From contig NZ_CP102270.1 of the NCBI RefSeq assembly GCF_025148445.1, positions 372,001-436,000 of the forward strand: a stretch of DNA of 64,000 bases. Direction: 5' to 3'. The notes below the pieces were generated by a model. That model did not search any database and was not told the DNA's origin. It saw nothing but the letters and a program-made list of their open reading frames with translations. The first letter of the stretch is position 1. Each line of letters starts with the position of its first letter. This DNA is from Eshraghiella crossota (GTDB lineage Bacteria > Bacillota > Clostridia > Lachnospirales > Lachnospiraceae). Shown here in pieces: positions 34,033 through 46,084 of the stretch. The position numbers were made by a program, and so were the translations under genes.

Positions 34033-35121
34033 ATGATATCAAATCAGATTTTACAAAATACAATTGACGGACTTAAGACAATTACGCGTATAGACATGTG
34101 TGTACTGGATGTTGATGGAAAGGTACTTGCAACAACCTCTCCTGATGCCAGCGGATATGAAGAATCAGTAAGCACATTTGCAAAGTCCCCTGCGGACAGC
34201 CAGGTGATTTCCGGTCATCAGTTTTTTAAAGTATATGATGACAACCAGCTTGAATACATTCTTCTTGTTATGGGTGGAAGCGATGATGTTTATATAATTG
34301 GCAAACTGGCAACTTTTCAGATACAGAACCTTATGGTAGCTTATAAGGAGAGATTCGATAAGGATAATTTTATTAAAAATCTCCTTCTTGATAATCTTCT
34401 TCTTGTGGATATATATAATAGGGCGAAAAAACTTCATATTGATTCAGAGGCTAAGAGAGTAGTCCTTCTCGTTGAGACACAGACAGAGAAAGACAATACT
34501 GCCCTTGAAACAGTGAGAACACTTTTTGCCACAAGAACAAGGGATTTTATAACTGCAGTAGATGAGAAAAATATTATTATCGTTAAAGAAGTTAAGCAGA
34601 GCGAGACTTACAAAGACATTGAACAGACTGCATTTGTAATTCTTGACACCCTTAATACAGAAGCCATGAGCAGGGTTAAAGTAGCTTTCGGTACAATAAT
34701 CAGTTCACTTAAAGACGTTTCCAAATCATACAAGGAAGCTAAGATGGCACTTGACGTAGGAAAGATTTTTTACAGTGATAAAAATGTTGTGGCATACAGT
34801 AACCTTGGAATAGGAAGACTTATTTACCAGCTTCCTATACCTCTTTGCAAAATGTTTATAAGAGAGATTTTCGGCGATATGTCGCCGGATGATTTTGATG
34901 AAGAGACACTTGCTACAATTAATAAATTTTTTGAGAACAGTCTTAATGTATCAGAGACTTCAAGACAGCTTTTTATACACAGAAATACATTAGTATACCG
35001 TCTTGACAAGATACAGAAAATTACAGGACTGGATTTGCGTGTATTTGAGGATGCCATTACTTTTAATATTGCATTAATGGTAGTTAAGTACATGAAATAT
35101 ATGGAAAACATTGATTATTGA
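34033..35121 (+). CDS. PucR/CdaR-type transcriptional regulator
   Basis: 362 residues; start at the ATG at 34033 (AGGAGAG at 34021). The N-terminal 130 residues resemble a diacid-sensing domain (ILQNTIDGLKTITRIDMCVLD, GKVLATTSP), the middle a GGDEF-like linker, and the C-terminus the PucR helix-turn-helix (FFENSLNVSETSRQLFIHRN, TLVYRLDKIQKITGLDL). The regulated genes are unknown; the nearest are the ABC pair upstream and ftsE downstream. Confidence 0.85.
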   Translation: MISNQILQNTIDGLKTITRIDMCVLDVDGKVLATTSPDASGYEESVSTFAKSPADSQVISGHQFFKVYDDNQLEYILLVMGGSDDVYIIGKLATFQIQNLMVAYKERFDKDNFIKNLLLDNLLLVDIYNRAKKLHIDSEAKRVVLLVETQTEKDNTALETVRTLFATRTRDFITAVDEKNIIIVKEVKQSETYKDIEQTAFVILDTLNTEAMSRVKVAFGTIISSLKDVSKSYKEAKMALDVGKIFYSDKNVVAYSNLGIGRLIYQLPIPLCKMFIREIFGDMSPDDFDEETLATINKFFENSLNVSETSRQLFIHRNTLVYRLDKIQKITGLDLRVFEDAITFNIALMVVKYMKYMENIDY

Positions 35122-35173
35122 TATGTAACCTGGTTATAATTGCAGGAGACAGAAAATATAAAGGACAGATAAA

Positions 35174-35860
35174 ATGATTGATTTAGATAACGTATGTAAG
35201 ACATATTCATCCGGTGTGGACGCACTGAATAATATCAATATACATATTGATAAAGGTGAGTTTGTTTTCATAGTAGGAGAAAGCGGTTCCGGCAAATCTA
35301 CACTTATTAAACTTCTGCTTAGGGAACTGGAGCCTACATCCGGAAGAATAGTAATTAACGGTAAGAACATTTCCAGAATCAAAAGAAGAAAATTATACAC
35401 ACTCCGACGTGATATAGGTGTTGTATTTCAGGATTTCAGACTCCTTGATGACAGAAATGTTTTTGATAATATTGCTTTCGCACAAAAGGTTATTGAAGCT
35501 CCGGGAAGAAAGATACGTTCCAGAGTGCACGCCATGCTGGCAGAGGTTAAGATAACCAATAAATATAAGGAATTTCCCAAACATCTTTCAGGCGGTGAAC
35601 AACAGAGAGTGGCAATAGCCAGGGCACTGATTAATAATCCGCCTATTCTTCTTGCCGATGAGCCTACAGGTAATCTCGACGAGGATAATTCATGGGAAAT
35701 CATGAAACTGTTAGAGCAGGCTAACACTCAGGGAACTACAGTTGTGGTTGTTACTCACAATCTTGAAATAGTCCGTACTATGAAAAAGAGAACTATTGTA
35801 ATTAATAACGGTGAAGTGGTACAGGAAATAGCGGAAGGTGGTAACTTCTATGAAATTTAA
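35174..35860 (+). CDS. ftsE: Cell division ATPase FtsE
   Basis: 228 residues. Walker A GESGSGKST, FtsE-type VFQDFRLLDDRNVFDNIAFA, signature LSGGEQQRVAIARALI, Walker B ILLADEPTGNLDED. FtsE with FtsX activates peptidoglycan hydrolases at the septum or lateral wall. Overlaps ftsX by 11 bases. The M23-family gene behind ftsX is its likely extracellular target. Confidence 0.94.
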   Translation: MIDLDNVCKTYSSGVDALNNINIHIDKGEFVFIVGESGSGKSTLIKLLLRELEPTSGRIVINGKNISRIKRRKLYTLRRDIGVVFQDFRLLDDRNVFDNIAFAQKVIEAPGRKIRSRVHAMLAEVKITNKYKEFPKHLSGGEQQRVAIARALINNPPILLADEPTGNLDEDNSWEIMKLLEQANTQGTTVVVVTHNLEIVRTMKKRTIVINNGEVVQEIAEGGNFYEI

Positions 35861-36761
35861 ATCATTTGGTTATTGTTTTGTCCAGGGAATAAAAAATATC
35901 GGACGAAACAGAATATTTTCCCTTGCTTCAGCAGCAACTATGACGCTGTGCATTTTTCTTATAGGTGTTTTTTATTCCATAACAAGCAATATTAACTACA
36001 ATATAGATAATATTTCGCAGGGACTCTGCGTTAAAGTGTTTTTCCAGAATGATATTACAGAAGAGCGCCTTGAGTCCATAAAGAACACAATTTATGAAAA
36101 CGATATTGTAACAGATATTCATTACACGTCTGCTGAAGAAGCGTGGGAACAGTATAAACAGAAATATTTTGGCGATTATTATAATGAACTTGCAGATGCC
36201 TACGAAAATGATAATCCGCTGATTAACTCAGCTTCATACGAAGTATATTTCAATGAACCATCGGCACAGAAAGATCTGGTTGATTATATATCAAAAATAG
36301 ACGGGGTAAGGAAAGTTAACAGCAGTGACAATGCAGCTAACGGACTTAGCGAAACAGGTAAACTGGTTAATATATGCTCAGTATTTGTTATTGTTTTACT
36401 TATAGCCGTGGCACTTTTCCTTATCAATAACACAATTTCAATCGGTATATCAGTAAGAAGCGATGAGATAAGTATTATGAGGCTTCTGGGAGCCAAAAAC
36501 AGTTTTATCAGGGCTCCATTTATTGTTGAAGGTATTTTACTTGGCTTAATCGGAGCGGTTATTCCGATTATTATCGTATATTTTGCATATGACGGGGCTA
36601 TCAGGAATCTTCTGGCCAATTCATCATTCCTAAGCGGAATCATTGAACTTCAGGGAGTGGGAGCTATCCTTAAGCTGTATGTGCCGGTTGCACTTATACT
36701 GGGAATAGGAATCGGACTTATCGGAAGTATGATTTCTCTTGCAAAACATTTAAAAGCTTAA
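35850..36761 (+). CDS. ftsX: Cell division permease FtsX
   Basis: 303 residues from the ATG at 35850 (GGAAGGTGG upstream). Layout of FtsX: first membrane segment (MTLCIFLIGVFYSI), a large extracellular loop of about 120 residues, then three segments, with the conserved SVRSDEISIMRLLGAKNSFIRAPFIVEGILLGLIGA. The loop usually contacts the hydrolase activated by FtsEX. Ends directly before the M23 gene. Confidence 0.93.
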   Translation: MKFKSFGYCFVQGIKNIGRNRIFSLASAATMTLCIFLIGVFYSITSNINYNIDNISQGLCVKVFFQNDITEERLESIKNTIYENDIVTDIHYTSAEEAWEQYKQKYFGDYYNELADAYENDNPLINSASYEVYFNEPSAQKDLVDYISKIDGVRKVNSSDNAANGLSETGKLVNICSVFVIVLLIAVALFLINNTISIGISVRSDEISIMRLLGAKNSFIRAPFIVEGILLGLIGAVIPIIIVYFAYDGAIRNLLANSSFLSGIIELQGVGAILKLYVPVALILGIGIGLIGSMISLAKHLKA

Positions 36762-36778
36762 TGAACATAGGTGATTAC

Positions 36779-38128
36779 ATGAAAAGCAAAAAGATTAAAA
36801 TAACCGCCGCAGTGTTAGCATTTTGCGTGCTTGGTACTTTTGGCGGTAAAAAAATAATGGATGTATATGCTGTTGACAAGTCTGACGTGGACGATGCACA
36901 ACAGCAGATTCAGGATACACAGAATAAGATAGACAAGCTGAATGGTGAACTTTCACAGCTCGATTCGGATATTGCTTCCATTGAAGCATATGTAAGCGAG
37001 CTTGATTCTACAATTAACTCCATTGCAACCAATATTTCTTCCTGCCAGTCAAAGATAGACAGCAAACAGGCGGAAATTGATGCAAAGAATGTTGAGATTA
37101 ATAATAAAATCGCAGAGATTGACAGTACCGAAGTGGAACTTGAGGAGGCTGCTGCTTCAGAAGAAAGCCAGTATGAGTCAATGAAAAAACGTATCCAGTA
37201 TATGTATGAATGTGGTGATGAATCTTTTCTTGATATGATAATGTCGTCAGAAGATTTATCGGATATGCTGGGTAATGCGGAATATGTTTCGAGTATTGTT
37301 GCCTACGACAGGAACCAGCTTCAGATACTTGCAGATACTAAGGAAAAGATAGACAATCTTCTTGTACAGCTTCAGGACGACAAGGCTAATCTTGAAAGCC
37401 AGAGGTCGGAACTTGAGACGCAGAAAACAGAGCTTGTTACATTACAGAACGATTTACAGAGCCAGTACCAGCTTGTTAATGATGCACTTTCAACCAAAGA
37501 GACAATGTTACAGCAGCTTGAGAGCCAGCAGGAATATGCTGCGGTACAGAAACAGCTTGAAGAAGCCAAGCTTGCCGCGCAGCAGAGAGAGGCCGAGGCG
37601 TTGAGACAAAGATGGCTTGAAGAAGTGCGTAATGCGGCTAATAACGGACAGGATGCAGATGAGGCTAACAAGCGTAAATTGGAAGAAATCGGACTTGCAG
37701 GCGGTTTTACGTGGCCTCTTCCGGGATACAGTTATATAACATCTTATTTCGGACCGAGAAAGGATCCTTTTGGTAACTTAATCAGCAATCACAGCGGTAT
37801 GGATATATCAGGCTTTAATGTATACGGAAAGCCGGTTGTAGCCTGTTATTCAGGTACGGTCATTTCGGTTGATGTATATACCTCTTCCGATAACTGGACA
37901 ACCAAGCCATATGGTACAAGTATCAAAATAGACCATGGTGCCGGTGTAGTTACTTTATATGCGCACCTTTCGGGAGTGAATGTATCGGTAGGGCAGACAG
38001 TTAATGCCGGTGATACTATCGGATTTGTCGGAAGTACAGGTAAGTCCACGGGAGCACATCTGCACCTTACACTCTATATAAAAGGTGTTCTGGCAGATCC
38101 GTTACCATACCTTAAAAGCCCATCATAA
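36779..38128 (+). CDS. Coiled-coil M23 peptidase, probable FtsEX-controlled hydrolase
   Basis: 449 residues from the ATG at 36779 (ATAGGTGAT before it; an in-frame ATG at 36761 overlaps the ftsX stop). Signal-like N-terminus, then two long coiled coils (about residues 30-120 and 170-275), then a LytM domain with zinc ligands in NHSGMDISG and AHLHL. EnvC and PcsB-like proteins share this plan and dock onto FtsX through the coil. The LytM residues appear intact, so it may cut peptide cross-links itself. Confidence 0.92.
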   Translation: MKSKKIKITAAVLAFCVLGTFGGKKIMDVYAVDKSDVDDAQQQIQDTQNKIDKLNGELSQLDSDIASIEAYVSELDSTINSIATNISSCQSKIDSKQAEIDAKNVEINNKIAEIDSTEVELEEAAASEESQYESMKKRIQYMYECGDESFLDMIMSSEDLSDMLGNAEYVSSIVAYDRNQLQILADTKEKIDNLLVQLQDDKANLESQRSELETQKTELVTLQNDLQSQYQLVNDALSTKETMLQQLESQQEYAAVQKQLEEAKLAAQQREAEALRQRWLEEVRNAANNGQDADEANKRKLEEIGLAGGFTWPLPGYSYITSYFGPRKDPFGNLISNHSGMDISGFNVYGKPVVACYSGTVISVDVYTSSDNWTTKPYGTSIKIDHGAGVVTLYAHLSGVNVSVGQTVNAGDTIGFVGSTGKSTGAHLHLTLYIKGVLADPLPYLKSPS

Positions 38129-38141
38129 ACAATGAAATTCA

Positions 38142-38164
38142 ACCCTCGGATAATATCCGGGGGT
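38142..38164 (+). terminator. Hairpin after the M23 gene (weak terminator)
   Basis: A 10-bp stem ACCCTCGGAT / ATCCGGGGGT with a 3-base loop but no T-run; may pause or process rather than terminate, with ctp downstream. Confidence 0.4.
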
Positions 38165-38216
38165 AAATTGCATATTATTTAGAAATATAAATTAAAGATA
38201 ACAGGAGAGCAGAATT

Positions 38217-39404
38217 ATGTATGATGATTATGAAGTAAAAAAGAGTTTCAAAAAGGGCCTTATATCAGGAATTGTGCCTGTATTAATCATAGCGGTGCTT
38301 GTTAATATCCTGGTATATCGTAACATGACAAGTAAGAGAATAGAAGTTGCTAAGAGTACGGCTACAAAAATTAGTAAAATCAAAGAACTGATTGATGATA
38401 AATATCTTTTTGACTATAAACAGGGTGATATGGAAAATGCAATAATAAAAGCATATGTGAGCGGATTAGGTGACCCATACAGCGAATATTATACAGAAGA
38501 AGAGTTCAAAAAAATAGGTGAAAGTGCAGCCGGCTCATATTGTGGTGTAGGTATATATATTACCAAAGACGAAAAGGACAGAGGAATAAAGATATTACAG
38601 GTAATTGAAGGGGGCCCGGCAGAAGATGCAGGCCTTAAAGCAGGAGATATTATAACTGCGATAAACGGAAATGAAATTGACCTGACAGATTTTGATGAAG
38701 CTTCTTCACCTATTATGGGAAAAGAAGGAACAAAAGTTACAGTTACAATCCTTAGGGATGGCGTAAAAAAAGACTATGAACTTACAAGGTCTGTTATCGA
38801 ACAGAAATATGTCAGATATTCAATGTTAGATAATAATATTGGATATGTATATCTCGCACAGTTTACTGTCTCGTCAATAGAACAGTTTGAAAATGCTGTT
38901 AGTGACCTTAAAGAAAATGGTGCCAAAAGTATTATTTTTGACCTCAGGGATAATCCGGGCGGTGTTTTAAATGGTGCAGTTTCAATACTTGATTATCTTT
39001 TACCGGAGGGACTTATAGCATATGTTGAAGACAAATACGGCAACAGAAATGACTACAAGTCTACTGACGGAACGGATGAACTTGATATTCCTTGTGTTGT
39101 TCTTGTCAATGAAAACAGTGCCAGCGCATCAGAACTTTTTACAGGTGCATTAAAAGACAGAGGTTATGCTACCGTTGTTGGTAAAAAAACGTTTGGAAAG
39201 GGAATTGTACAGTCATTATTTGCTCTTGGAGACGGTTCAGGCTTAAAGATTACGGTTGAAAGATATTTTACTCCTAATGGGGTGTGCATCCACGGAACCG
39301 GTATTGAACCGGATATTGATGTGGAATATGATAAAGATAAGTTTTATGAAGATGGAACGGATACACAACTTGATGCAGCAATTGAGTACCTTGAAAATCT
39401 ATAA
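38217..39404 (+). CDS. Carboxy-terminal processing peptidase (S41, PDZ)
   Basis: 395 residues; ribosome site AGGAGAG. One N-terminal membrane anchor, a PDZ domain (residues about 90-175, GVGIYITKDEKDRG...GGPAEDAGLKAGDIITAING), and the S41 core with ENSASASELFTGAL (nucleophile Ser) and GKKTFGKGIVQ (Lys base). Such enzymes trim exported proteins and cell-wall hydrolases. The place behind ftsEX and the M23 gene is a common Firmicute arrangement. Confidence 0.93.
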   Translation: MYDDYEVKKSFKKGLISGIVPVLIIAVLVNILVYRNMTSKRIEVAKSTATKISKIKELIDDKYLFDYKQGDMENAIIKAYVSGLGDPYSEYYTEEEFKKIGESAAGSYCGVGIYITKDEKDRGIKILQVIEGGPAEDAGLKAGDIITAINGNEIDLTDFDEASSPIMGKEGTKVTVTILRDGVKKDYELTRSVIEQKYVRYSMLDNNIGYVYLAQFTVSSIEQFENAVSDLKENGAKSIIFDLRDNPGGVLNGAVSILDYLLPEGLIAYVEDKYGNRNDYKSTDGTDELDIPCVVLVNENSASASELFTGALKDRGYATVVGKKTFGKGIVQSLFALGDGSGLKITVERYFTPNGVCIHGTGIEPDIDVEYDKDKFYEDGTDTQLDAAIEYLENL

Positions 39405-39480
39405 AACAAATCGAACAAATGTTTGCAAAATGATATCCTATGTGATATAGTTGATACAAGAGTATCAGAGGTGATTTTGT

Positions 39481-41466
39481 ATGGACAGATTTATTTTACA
39501 TTCTGAATATGAACCGACAGGCGATCAGCCGGAGGCAATTAAGGAGCTTGTGAAGGGTTTTGAAGCGGGAGACCAGTTCCAGACTTTACTTGGCGTTACC
39601 GGTTCCGGCAAGACTTTTACCATGGCTAATGTCATTGAGAAGCTTAACAGACCCACCCTTGTAATTGCACACAATAAGACACTTGCAGGGCAACTTTATT
39701 CCGAATTTAAGGAATTTTTTCCGGAGAATGCGGTTGAATATTTTGTATCTTACTATGATTATTATCAGCCGGAGGCCTATGTACCTTCCAGCGACACTTA
39801 TATAGAGAAGGATTCTTCCATTAATGATGAGATAGATAAGTTACGTCATTCTGCGACGGCAGCTTTGTCGGAGCGCAGGGATGTAATTATAGTTGCCAGC
39901 GTTTCCTGCATATATGGTCTTGGAAGCCCTATTGATTATAAGAGTATGGTTGTGTCACTGCGTCCCGGAATGGAACGTGACAGGGATGATATCATAAGAC
40001 AGCTTATTGATATGCAGTATGTAAGAAATGACATGGATTTTAAGCGTGGCACTTTCAGAGTCAGAGGCGATGTTTTGGAAATATTTCCTGCCGCAAGTGA
40101 TAAGATTGCGGTGCGTGTGGAATTTTTCGGTGATGAGATTGACAGAATACTGGAAATAGATACATTAACGGGGGAGATTAAGTCAGAGCTTAAGCATACT
40201 GCCATTTTTCCGGCGTCCCATTATGTTGTGCCTAAGGAGAAGCTTCTTATAGCGGCGGAGAATATCCGGGCGGAGCTTAAAGAACAGGTGGATTATTTTA
40301 AGAGCGAAGATAAGCTTCTGGAAGCCCAGAGAATATCGGAGCGTACCAATTTTGATGTCGAGATGATGTTAGAGACCGGTTTCTGTTCGGGAATAGAGAA
40401 TTATTCAAGACATCTTGAGGGCAGGGCACCGGGAACAATGCCATGTACTTTAATGGATTATTTTCCGGAAGACTTTCTTATAATAGTAGATGAGTCGCAT
40501 ATTACAATTCCACAGATAAGAGGAATGTATTTCGGAGACAGATCACGTAAGACCACACTTGTGGATTATGGTTTCAGACTGCCCTCCGCACTTGATAACA
40601 GACCGCTTAATTTTGAGGAATTTGAAAGCAAGATTAACCAGATGATGTTTGTATCCGCTACACCTTCCGTATATGAAGCAGAGCATGAATTGAACAGGGT
40701 TGAACAGATAATAAGACCGACGGGTCTTCTTGACCCGGAGATTTCCGTAAGACCTGTTACAGGACAGATTGATGACCTTCTTAGCGAAGTTAATAAGGAG
40801 ACAGCCGGGAAGAATAAAGTTCTTATTACCACACTTACCAAGAGAATGGCAGAAGACCTTACAATATACCTTAAGGAAAACGGTGTCAGGGTAAGATATC
40901 TCCATTCCGATATAGATACTTTGGAGAGAGCGGAGATAATCAGGGACATGAGAATGGATGTTTTTGATGTCCTTGTAGGTATTAATCTTTTACGAGAAGG
41001 TCTTGATATTCCTGAAATTACTCTTGTTGCCATACTTGATGCGGACAAGGAGGGCTTCTTACGTTCGGAGACCTCACTTATCCAGACAATAGGACGAGCT
41101 GCAAGAAATGCCGACGGCAGGGTTATAATGTATGCCGATAACATGACTGATTCTATGCGAAAGGCCATCGATGAGACTGAAAGACGTCGTAAGATACAGC
41201 AGGAATATAATGAGGCACACGGAATTACACCGACTACAATCAAGAAAGCGGTAAGAGATCTTATTGCCATAAGCAAGGCAGCCAATGACAAGGGTGATAA
41301 GATTAAGAAGGATATTGAATCCATGAGCGATAAGGAGCTTGAGAAGCTCATCAAAGAACTCAACAAGAAGATGCATAGGGCAGCGGCAGACCTTAATTTT
41401 GAGGAGGCTGCTTTAATCAGAGACCAGATTACAGAAATAAGGAAGACAATGGACAACAATGGATAA
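39481..41466 (+). CDS. uvrB: Excinuclease ABC subunit B
   Basis: 661 residues. Walker [11 protein letters not shown] (38-47), the beta-hairpin [16 protein letters not shown]-type box in IIVDESH, helicase motifs SATPS and [22 protein letters not shown], and a C-terminal UVR motif. With UvrA it verifies DNA lesions and loads UvrC. The stop overlaps the uvrA start by eight bases. Confidence 0.97.
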   Translation: MDRFILHSEYEPTGDQPEAIKELVKGFEAGDQFQTLLGVTGSGKTFTMANVIEKLNRPTLVIAHNKTLAGQLYSEFKEFFPENAVEYFVSYYDYYQPEAYVPSSDTYIEKDSSINDEIDKLRHSATAALSERRDVIIVASVSCIYGLGSPIDYKSMVVSLRPGMERDRDDIIRQLIDMQYVRNDMDFKRGTFRVRGDVLEIFPAASDKIAVRVEFFGDEIDRILEIDTLTGEIKSELKHTAIFPASHYVVPKEKLLIAAENIRAELKEQVDYFKSEDKLLEAQRISERTNFDVEMMLETGFCSGIENYSRHLEGRAPGTMPCTLMDYFPEDFLIIVDESHITIPQIRGMYFGDRSRKTTLVDYGFRLPSALDNRPLNFEEFESKINQMMFVSATPSVYEAEHELNRVEQIIRPTGLLDPEISVRPVTGQIDDLLSEVNKETAGKNKVLITTLTKRMAEDLTIYLKENGVRVRYLHSDIDTLERAEIIRDMRMDVFDVLVGINLLREGLDIPEITLVAILDADKEGFLRSETSLIQTIGRAARNADGRVIMYADNMTDSMRKAIDETERRRKIQQEYNEAHGITPTTIKKAVRDLIAISKAANDKGDKIKKDIESMSDKELEKLIKELNKKMHRAAADLNFEEAALIRDQITEIRKTMDNNG

Positions 41467-44284
41467 TAGAAGACATTATATTAAGATTCGCGGCGCATGC
41501 GAACACAATCTTAAAAATATTAACGTAGATATCCCAAGGGATTCTTTTACCGTATTGACAGGCTTAAGCGGGTCAGGTAAATCCTCCCTTGCTTTTGATA
41601 CCATATATGCAGAAGGACAGAGACGTTATATGGAGTCTTTGTCTTCTTACGCAAGACAATTCTTAGGACAGATGGAGAAGCCTAATGTTGAAAGCATAGA
41701 GGGACTTTCTCCTGCAATTTCAATAGATCAGAAATCCACCAACAGGAATCCCCGTTCAACAGTAGGAACCGTAACGGAAATTTATGATTACCTCAGACTT
41801 TTATATGCCAGAGTCGGAGTACCGCATTGCCCGAAGTGCGGTAGGGAAATCCATAAACAGACGGTGGACCAGATGGTAGACTCCATTAAAGCACTTGAAC
41901 CGGGAACCAAATTCCAGCTTCTTGCACCTGTTGTAAGGGGAAGAAAAGGTATGCACGAAAAGGTTTTTGAATCTGCGAAAAAGAGCGGATATGTGCGTGT
42001 AAGGGTTGATGGCAATACCTATGACCTTTCCGAAGAAATCCAACTGGAAAAAAATATCAAACACAACATAGAGATTATTGTGGACAGGCTTGTGGTTAAA
42101 GACGGTATGGAATCCCGTCTTGCCGATTCCATAGAAAATGTTATGAAGCTTTCTGACGGTATTATGATAGTTGATGTAATCGGCGGAGAACCAATTAATT
42201 TCAGCATGAATTTTTCATGCCCTGACTGTGGCATAAGTATTGATGAAATCGAACCGAGAAGTTTTTCTTTCAATAATCCGTTTGGAGCCTGCCCTGTATG
42301 TGCGGGTCTTGGCTACAAAATGGAATTTGACCCGGAATTATTAATTCCGGACACCTCATTGAGCCTGTCAGAGGGAGCCATAAGCTGCATGGGATGGCAG
42401 TCAAGCAGCGATAAGGGAAGCTTTACCTATGCTTTACTTGATGCACTTGCCAAAGAATACGGTTTTTCTCTTGATACGCCTTTTAGGGATTTGCCTGATG
42501 ATATAAGACGTATGCTCATATACGGTAAGAGTAAGTCTGTAAAAGTTCATTACAAGGGACAAAGAGGAGTAGGCGTATATGACGTTGTTTTTGATGGTCT
42601 CATAGACAACATGCGCAAGAGATACAGAGAGACCGCTTCAGATATGATGAAGCAGGAATATGAGACATATATGCAGGTTACTCCTTGTGATGAGTGTCAT
42701 GGACAGCGTCTTAAGAAATCCTCCCTTGCTGTTACGGTAGGCGATAAAAATATCTATCAGGTTACGGAATTGTCCGTTCTTGAATTGGCAGAGTATTTTG
42801 ATAAACTTACACTTACACCGGTTCAGCAAAAAATCGGTAAGCAGGTTATTAAGGAAATCCGTTCAAGAGTAGGCTTCCTTAATAAGGTGGGTCTTGATTA
42901 CCTCACTCTTGCAAGAGCAACGGGTACATTATCCGGCGGAGAGGCACAGCGAATAAGACTTTCCACACAGATAGGGTCGGGACTTATGGGTGTTGCATAT
43001 ATTCTTGATGAACCAAGTATAGGACTTCATCAGAGGGACAATGACAAACTCCTTAATGCCCTCAAATCTTTGCGGGACCTTGGCAACACACTTATTGTTG
43101 TTGAACATGATGAAGATACCATGTATGCGGCGGACTATATTGTAGACATCGGACCGGCAGCGGGAGAGCACGGCGGAGAAGTAGTTGCCGCAGGAACGGT
43201 TCAGGATATAATTAATAATCCAAATTCAATAACAGGTGCATATCTCAGCGGACGTATTAAAATACCTGTGCCTGAGATCCGCAGGAAGCCTAAAGACTGG
43301 ATAAAGATAAAAGGCGCAAAACAAAATAATCTCAAGAATATTAACGTTGATATTCCGTTAGGTGTTTTTACCTGTGTTACAGGTGTTTCAGGTTCCGGTA
43401 AGAGCTCGCTTGTAAACGAAATTCTCTACAAACGTCTGGCAAGGGATCTTAACAGGGCAAGATGTATTCCGGGCGAACATAAGGATATCATTGGAATAGA
43501 AAAACTTGACAAAGTAATTAATATAGACCAGTCACCTATCGGCAGAACACCAAGATCCAATCCAGCCACTTACACAGGTGTATTTGATATGATAAGAGAC
43601 CTTTTTGCATCTACAGCCGAAGCCAAGGCAAAGGGTTACAGTAAAGGACGTTTCAGCTTTAACGTTAAGGGCGGAAGATGTGAGGCGTGTTCCGGTGACG
43701 GTATCATAAAGATTGAAATGCACTTCTTACCTGATGTATATGTCCCTTGTGAAGTATGTGACGGAAAACGTTATAACAGGGAGACACTTGAAGTAAAATA
43801 CAAAGGAAAGTCAATATATGATGTCCTTAACATGACGGTTGAGGAAGCAGTTAAATTTTTTGAAAACGTACCGTCAATCCGTAATAAAATACAGACATTA
43901 TATGATGTGGGCCTTTCATATATACGTCTCGGACAGCCTTCTACAGAGCTTTCAGGAGGTGAAGCACAGCGTATCAAACTTGCTACCGAGCTTAGTAAAA
44001 GAAGTACGGGCAGGACAATATATATTCTGGACGAGCCTACGACAGGACTTCATTTTGCAGACGTTCACAAGCTTGTGGAGATTCTTCACAAACTTGCAGA
44101 TGCAGGCAACACGGTTGTTGTAATTGAGCACAACCTTGACGTCATAAAAACAGCAGACTACATTATAGATATCGGTCCGGAGGGCGGATTCAGAGGCGGT
44201 ACTGTTGTGGCAAAAGGAACACCGGAGCAGGTTGCCAAGATTCCTGAATCTTACACAGGACAATATATAAAGAAATACTTATAA
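41459..44284 (+). CDS. uvrA: Excinuclease ABC subunit A
   Basis: 941 residues. Two ABC modules: Walker [10 protein letters not shown] (35-43) and a second GVSGSGKSS, signatures [12 protein letters not shown] and [12 protein letters not shown], and zinc modules CPKCG, CPDC...CPVC and CEAC...CEVC. It recognises DNA damage as a dimer and hands over to UvrB. Translationally coupled to uvrB. Confidence 0.97.
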   Translation: MDNRRHYIKIRGACEHNLKNINVDIPRDSFTVLTGLSGSGKSSLAFDTIYAEGQRRYMESLSSYARQFLGQMEKPNVESIEGLSPAISIDQKSTNRNPRSTVGTVTEIYDYLRLLYARVGVPHCPKCGREIHKQTVDQMVDSIKALEPGTKFQLLAPVVRGRKGMHEKVFESAKKSGYVRVRVDGNTYDLSEEIQLEKNIKHNIEIIVDRLVVKDGMESRLADSIENVMKLSDGIMIVDVIGGEPINFSMNFSCPDCGISIDEIEPRSFSFNNPFGACPVCAGLGYKMEFDPELLIPDTSLSLSEGAISCMGWQSSSDKGSFTYALLDALAKEYGFSLDTPFRDLPDDIRRMLIYGKSKSVKVHYKGQRGVGVYDVVFDGLIDNMRKRYRETASDMMKQEYETYMQVTPCDECHGQRLKKSSLAVTVGDKNIYQVTELSVLELAEYFDKLTLTPVQQKIGKQVIKEIRSRVGFLNKVGLDYLTLARATGTLSGGEAQRIRLSTQIGSGLMGVAYILDEPSIGLHQRDNDKLLNALKSLRDLGNTLIVVEHDEDTMYAADYIVDIGPAAGEHGGEVVAAGTVQDIINNPNSITGAYLSGRIKIPVPEIRRKPKDWIKIKGAKQNNLKNINVDIPLGVFTCVTGVSGSGKSSLVNEILYKRLARDLNRARCIPGEHKDIIGIEKLDKVINIDQSPIGRTPRSNPATYTGVFDMIRDLFASTAEAKAKGYSKGRFSFNVKGGRCEACSGDGIIKIEMHFLPDVYVPCEVCDGKRYNRETLEVKYKGKSIYDVLNMTVEEAVKFFENVPSIRNKIQTLYDVGLSYIRLGQPSTELSGGEAQRIKLATELSKRSTGRTIYILDEPTTGLHFADVHKLVEILHKLADAGNTVVVIEHNLDVIKTADYIIDIGPEGGFRGGTVVAKGTPEQVAKIPESYTGQYIKKYL

Positions 44285-44395
44285 ATACTTGTAAAAATAC
44301 TTTTCATCAGATATGATAAGAGACAGAGCGTAATTATATGAATTGCGATAGAATTGCTCCACGGGGCAATCATACATTAGAAAAGGAGATATGAA

Positions 44396-45940
44396 ATGGA
44401 TAGAGAAATGGTCATAGTTATAGACTTTGGCGGACAGTACAACCAGCTTGTAGCTCGTCGTGTCAGGGAATGTAATGTGTACTGTGAGATATACTCATAT
44501 AAGACAGACATTGAAAAAATCAAAGCCATGAATCCTAAGGGAATTATTCTCACCGGTGGTCCTAACAGTTGCTACGAGCCGGGAGCACCTTCGTGCACAG
44601 ATGAATTGTTCAACCTTGGTATTCCTGTACTTGGTCTTTGTTATGGTGCACAGCTTATGATGCACGTTCTTGGCGGAAAAGTCGAGAAAGCACCTGTAAG
44701 GGAATACGGAAAAACAGAGGTTATGGTGGAAACATCATCACCACTTTTTACAGATGTTACCCCTAATACAATCTGCTGGATGAGCCACTTTGATTATATA
44801 TCAAAAGTTGCACCTGGTTTTGACATCTGCGCCCATACTGCGGACTGTCCTGTGGCAGCAGCCGAAAACAGAGATAAGAATCTCTATGCCATCCAGTTCC
44901 ATCCTGAAGTTTTGCATACACAGGAGGGAACAAAGATGCTTTCCAACTTCGTCCGTGGTGTGTGCGGTTGTTCAGGCGATTGGAAAATGGATGCCTTTGT
45001 TGAAAATACAATTAAAGAAATCAGAGCAAAAGTAGGAAATGGAAAAGTATTGCTTGCCCTTTCAGGTGGTGTGGATTCATCCGTTGCAGCCGGACTTCTC
45101 TCAAGAGCCATTGGCAAACAGCTTACATGCGTATTTGTAGACCACGGCCTCCTCAGAAAAAACGAGGGCGATGAAGTTGAGCAGGTATTCGGCCCTAACG
45201 GCCAGTTTGACCTTAACTTTATAAGGGTAAATGCACAGGAACGTTACTACAGCAAACTCGCAGGAGTAACAGAACCTGAGCGGAAGAGAAAGATAATCGG
45301 TGAAGAATTTATCCGTGTATTTGAGGAAGAAGCTAAGAAAATAGGTGCCGTTGACTTCCTTGCCCAGGGAACAATCTACCCTGATGTGGTTGAAAGCGGA
45401 CTTGGCGGAGAATCGGCAGTCATCAAATCACACCACAATGTGGGCGGACTTCCCGACTATGTTGATTTCAAGGAAATCATCGAGCCTCTCCGTAACCTTT
45501 TCAAGGACGAGGTGCGAAAAGCAGGTCTTGAACTTGGCATTCCAGAGAAACTTGTATTCCGTCAGCCATTCCCAGGCCCGGGACTTGGAATACGAATCAT
45601 AGGAGAAGTTACAGCCGAGAAGGTTCGTATTGTACAGGATGCGGACTACATCTACCGTGAGGAGATAGCCAAAGCCGGTCTTGACCGTTCAATCGGCCAG
45701 TATTTTGCTGCCCTCACAAATATGCGTTCCGTAGGCGTCATGGGTGACGAAAGAACCTACGACTACGCCGTAGCCCTTCGTGCCGTCAACACCGTTGACT
45801 TCATGACAGCAGAAGCCGCCGAAATTCCTTTCGACGTCCTCCAGACCGTAATGAGCCGTATCATCAACGAGGTAAGAGGCGTAAACAGAGTATTCTACGA
45901 TCTGACCAGCAAACCACCGGGAACGATTGAGTTTGAATAA
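44396..45940 (+). CDS. guaA: GMP synthase (glutamine-hydrolysing)
   Basis: 514 residues. Glutamine amidotransferase domain with nucleophile Cys82 ([11 protein letters not shown]) and FHPEV; ATP pyrophosphatase loop [12 protein letters not shown]-terminal dimer domain ending KPPGTIEFE. It aminates XMP to GMP. Ribosome site AAAGGAGAT. The last 12 bases (45929-45940) are repeated twice downstream, as expected if mobile islands use this gene's 3' end as attachment site; the protein is not altered. Confidence 0.97.
   Translation: MDREMVIVIDFGGQYNQLVARRVRECNVYCEIYSYKTDIEKIKAMNPKGIILTGGPNSCYEPGAPSCTDELFNLGIPVLGLCYGAQLMMHVLGGKVEKAPVREYGKTEVMVETSSPLFTDVTPNTICWMSHFDYISKVAPGFDICAHTADCPVAAAENRDKNLYAIQFHPEVLHTQEGTKMLSNFVRGVCGCSGDWKMDAFVENTIKEIRAKVGNGKVLLALSGGVDSSVAAGLLSRAIGKQLTCVFVDHGLLRKNEGDEVEQVFGPNGQFDLNFIRVNAQERYYSKLAGVTEPERKRKIIGEEFIRVFEEEAKKIGAVDFLAQGTIYPDVVESGLGGESAVIKSHHNVGGLPDYVDFKEIIEPLRNLFKDEVRKAGLELGIPEKLVFRQPFPGPGLGIRIIGEVTAEKVRIVQDADYIYREEIAKAGLDRSIGQYFAALTNMRSVGVMGDERTYDYAVALRAVNTVDFMTAEAAEIPFDVLQTVMSRIINEVRGVNRVFYDLTSKPPGTIEFE
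45929..45940 (+). repeat. Attachment-core copy 1 (guaA 3' end)
   Basis: GAGTTTGAATAA, encoding the final E-F-E and stop of GuaA. Identical copies at 53289-53300 and 60931-60942. A weak repeat pair (GCTGGCA 45998, GCTTGCG 46010) follows. Confidence 0.7.
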
Positions 45941-46084
45941 GATGCAGTGTAAAAAGAACCCAGTATTTATGCGGATTTCAAACAAATTTGTTTAAGCGCT
46001 GGCAAATTAGCTTGCGAATAGTTTCTGACAGAAGAACACCTAGAGAAGATTTCTATATAATAGATGCGGATGAAGGAGGTTATT

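Noticed and set aside
40566-41459. 297-codon minus-strand frame opposite uvrB
   Set aside because: A shadow of the uvrB reading frame: Ser/Leu/Ile-rich, no ribosome site, and no family pattern.
41459-44284. Possible CRISPR or tandem repeat arrays anywhere in the window
   Set aside because: No series of spaced identical repeats was seen; the short repeats found are paired sites or hairpins.
44285-44395. Purine-type riboswitch upstream of guaA
   Set aside because: The 110-bp leader has only a short ATTGC/GCAAT hairpin and none of the conserved purine aptamer junction bases.
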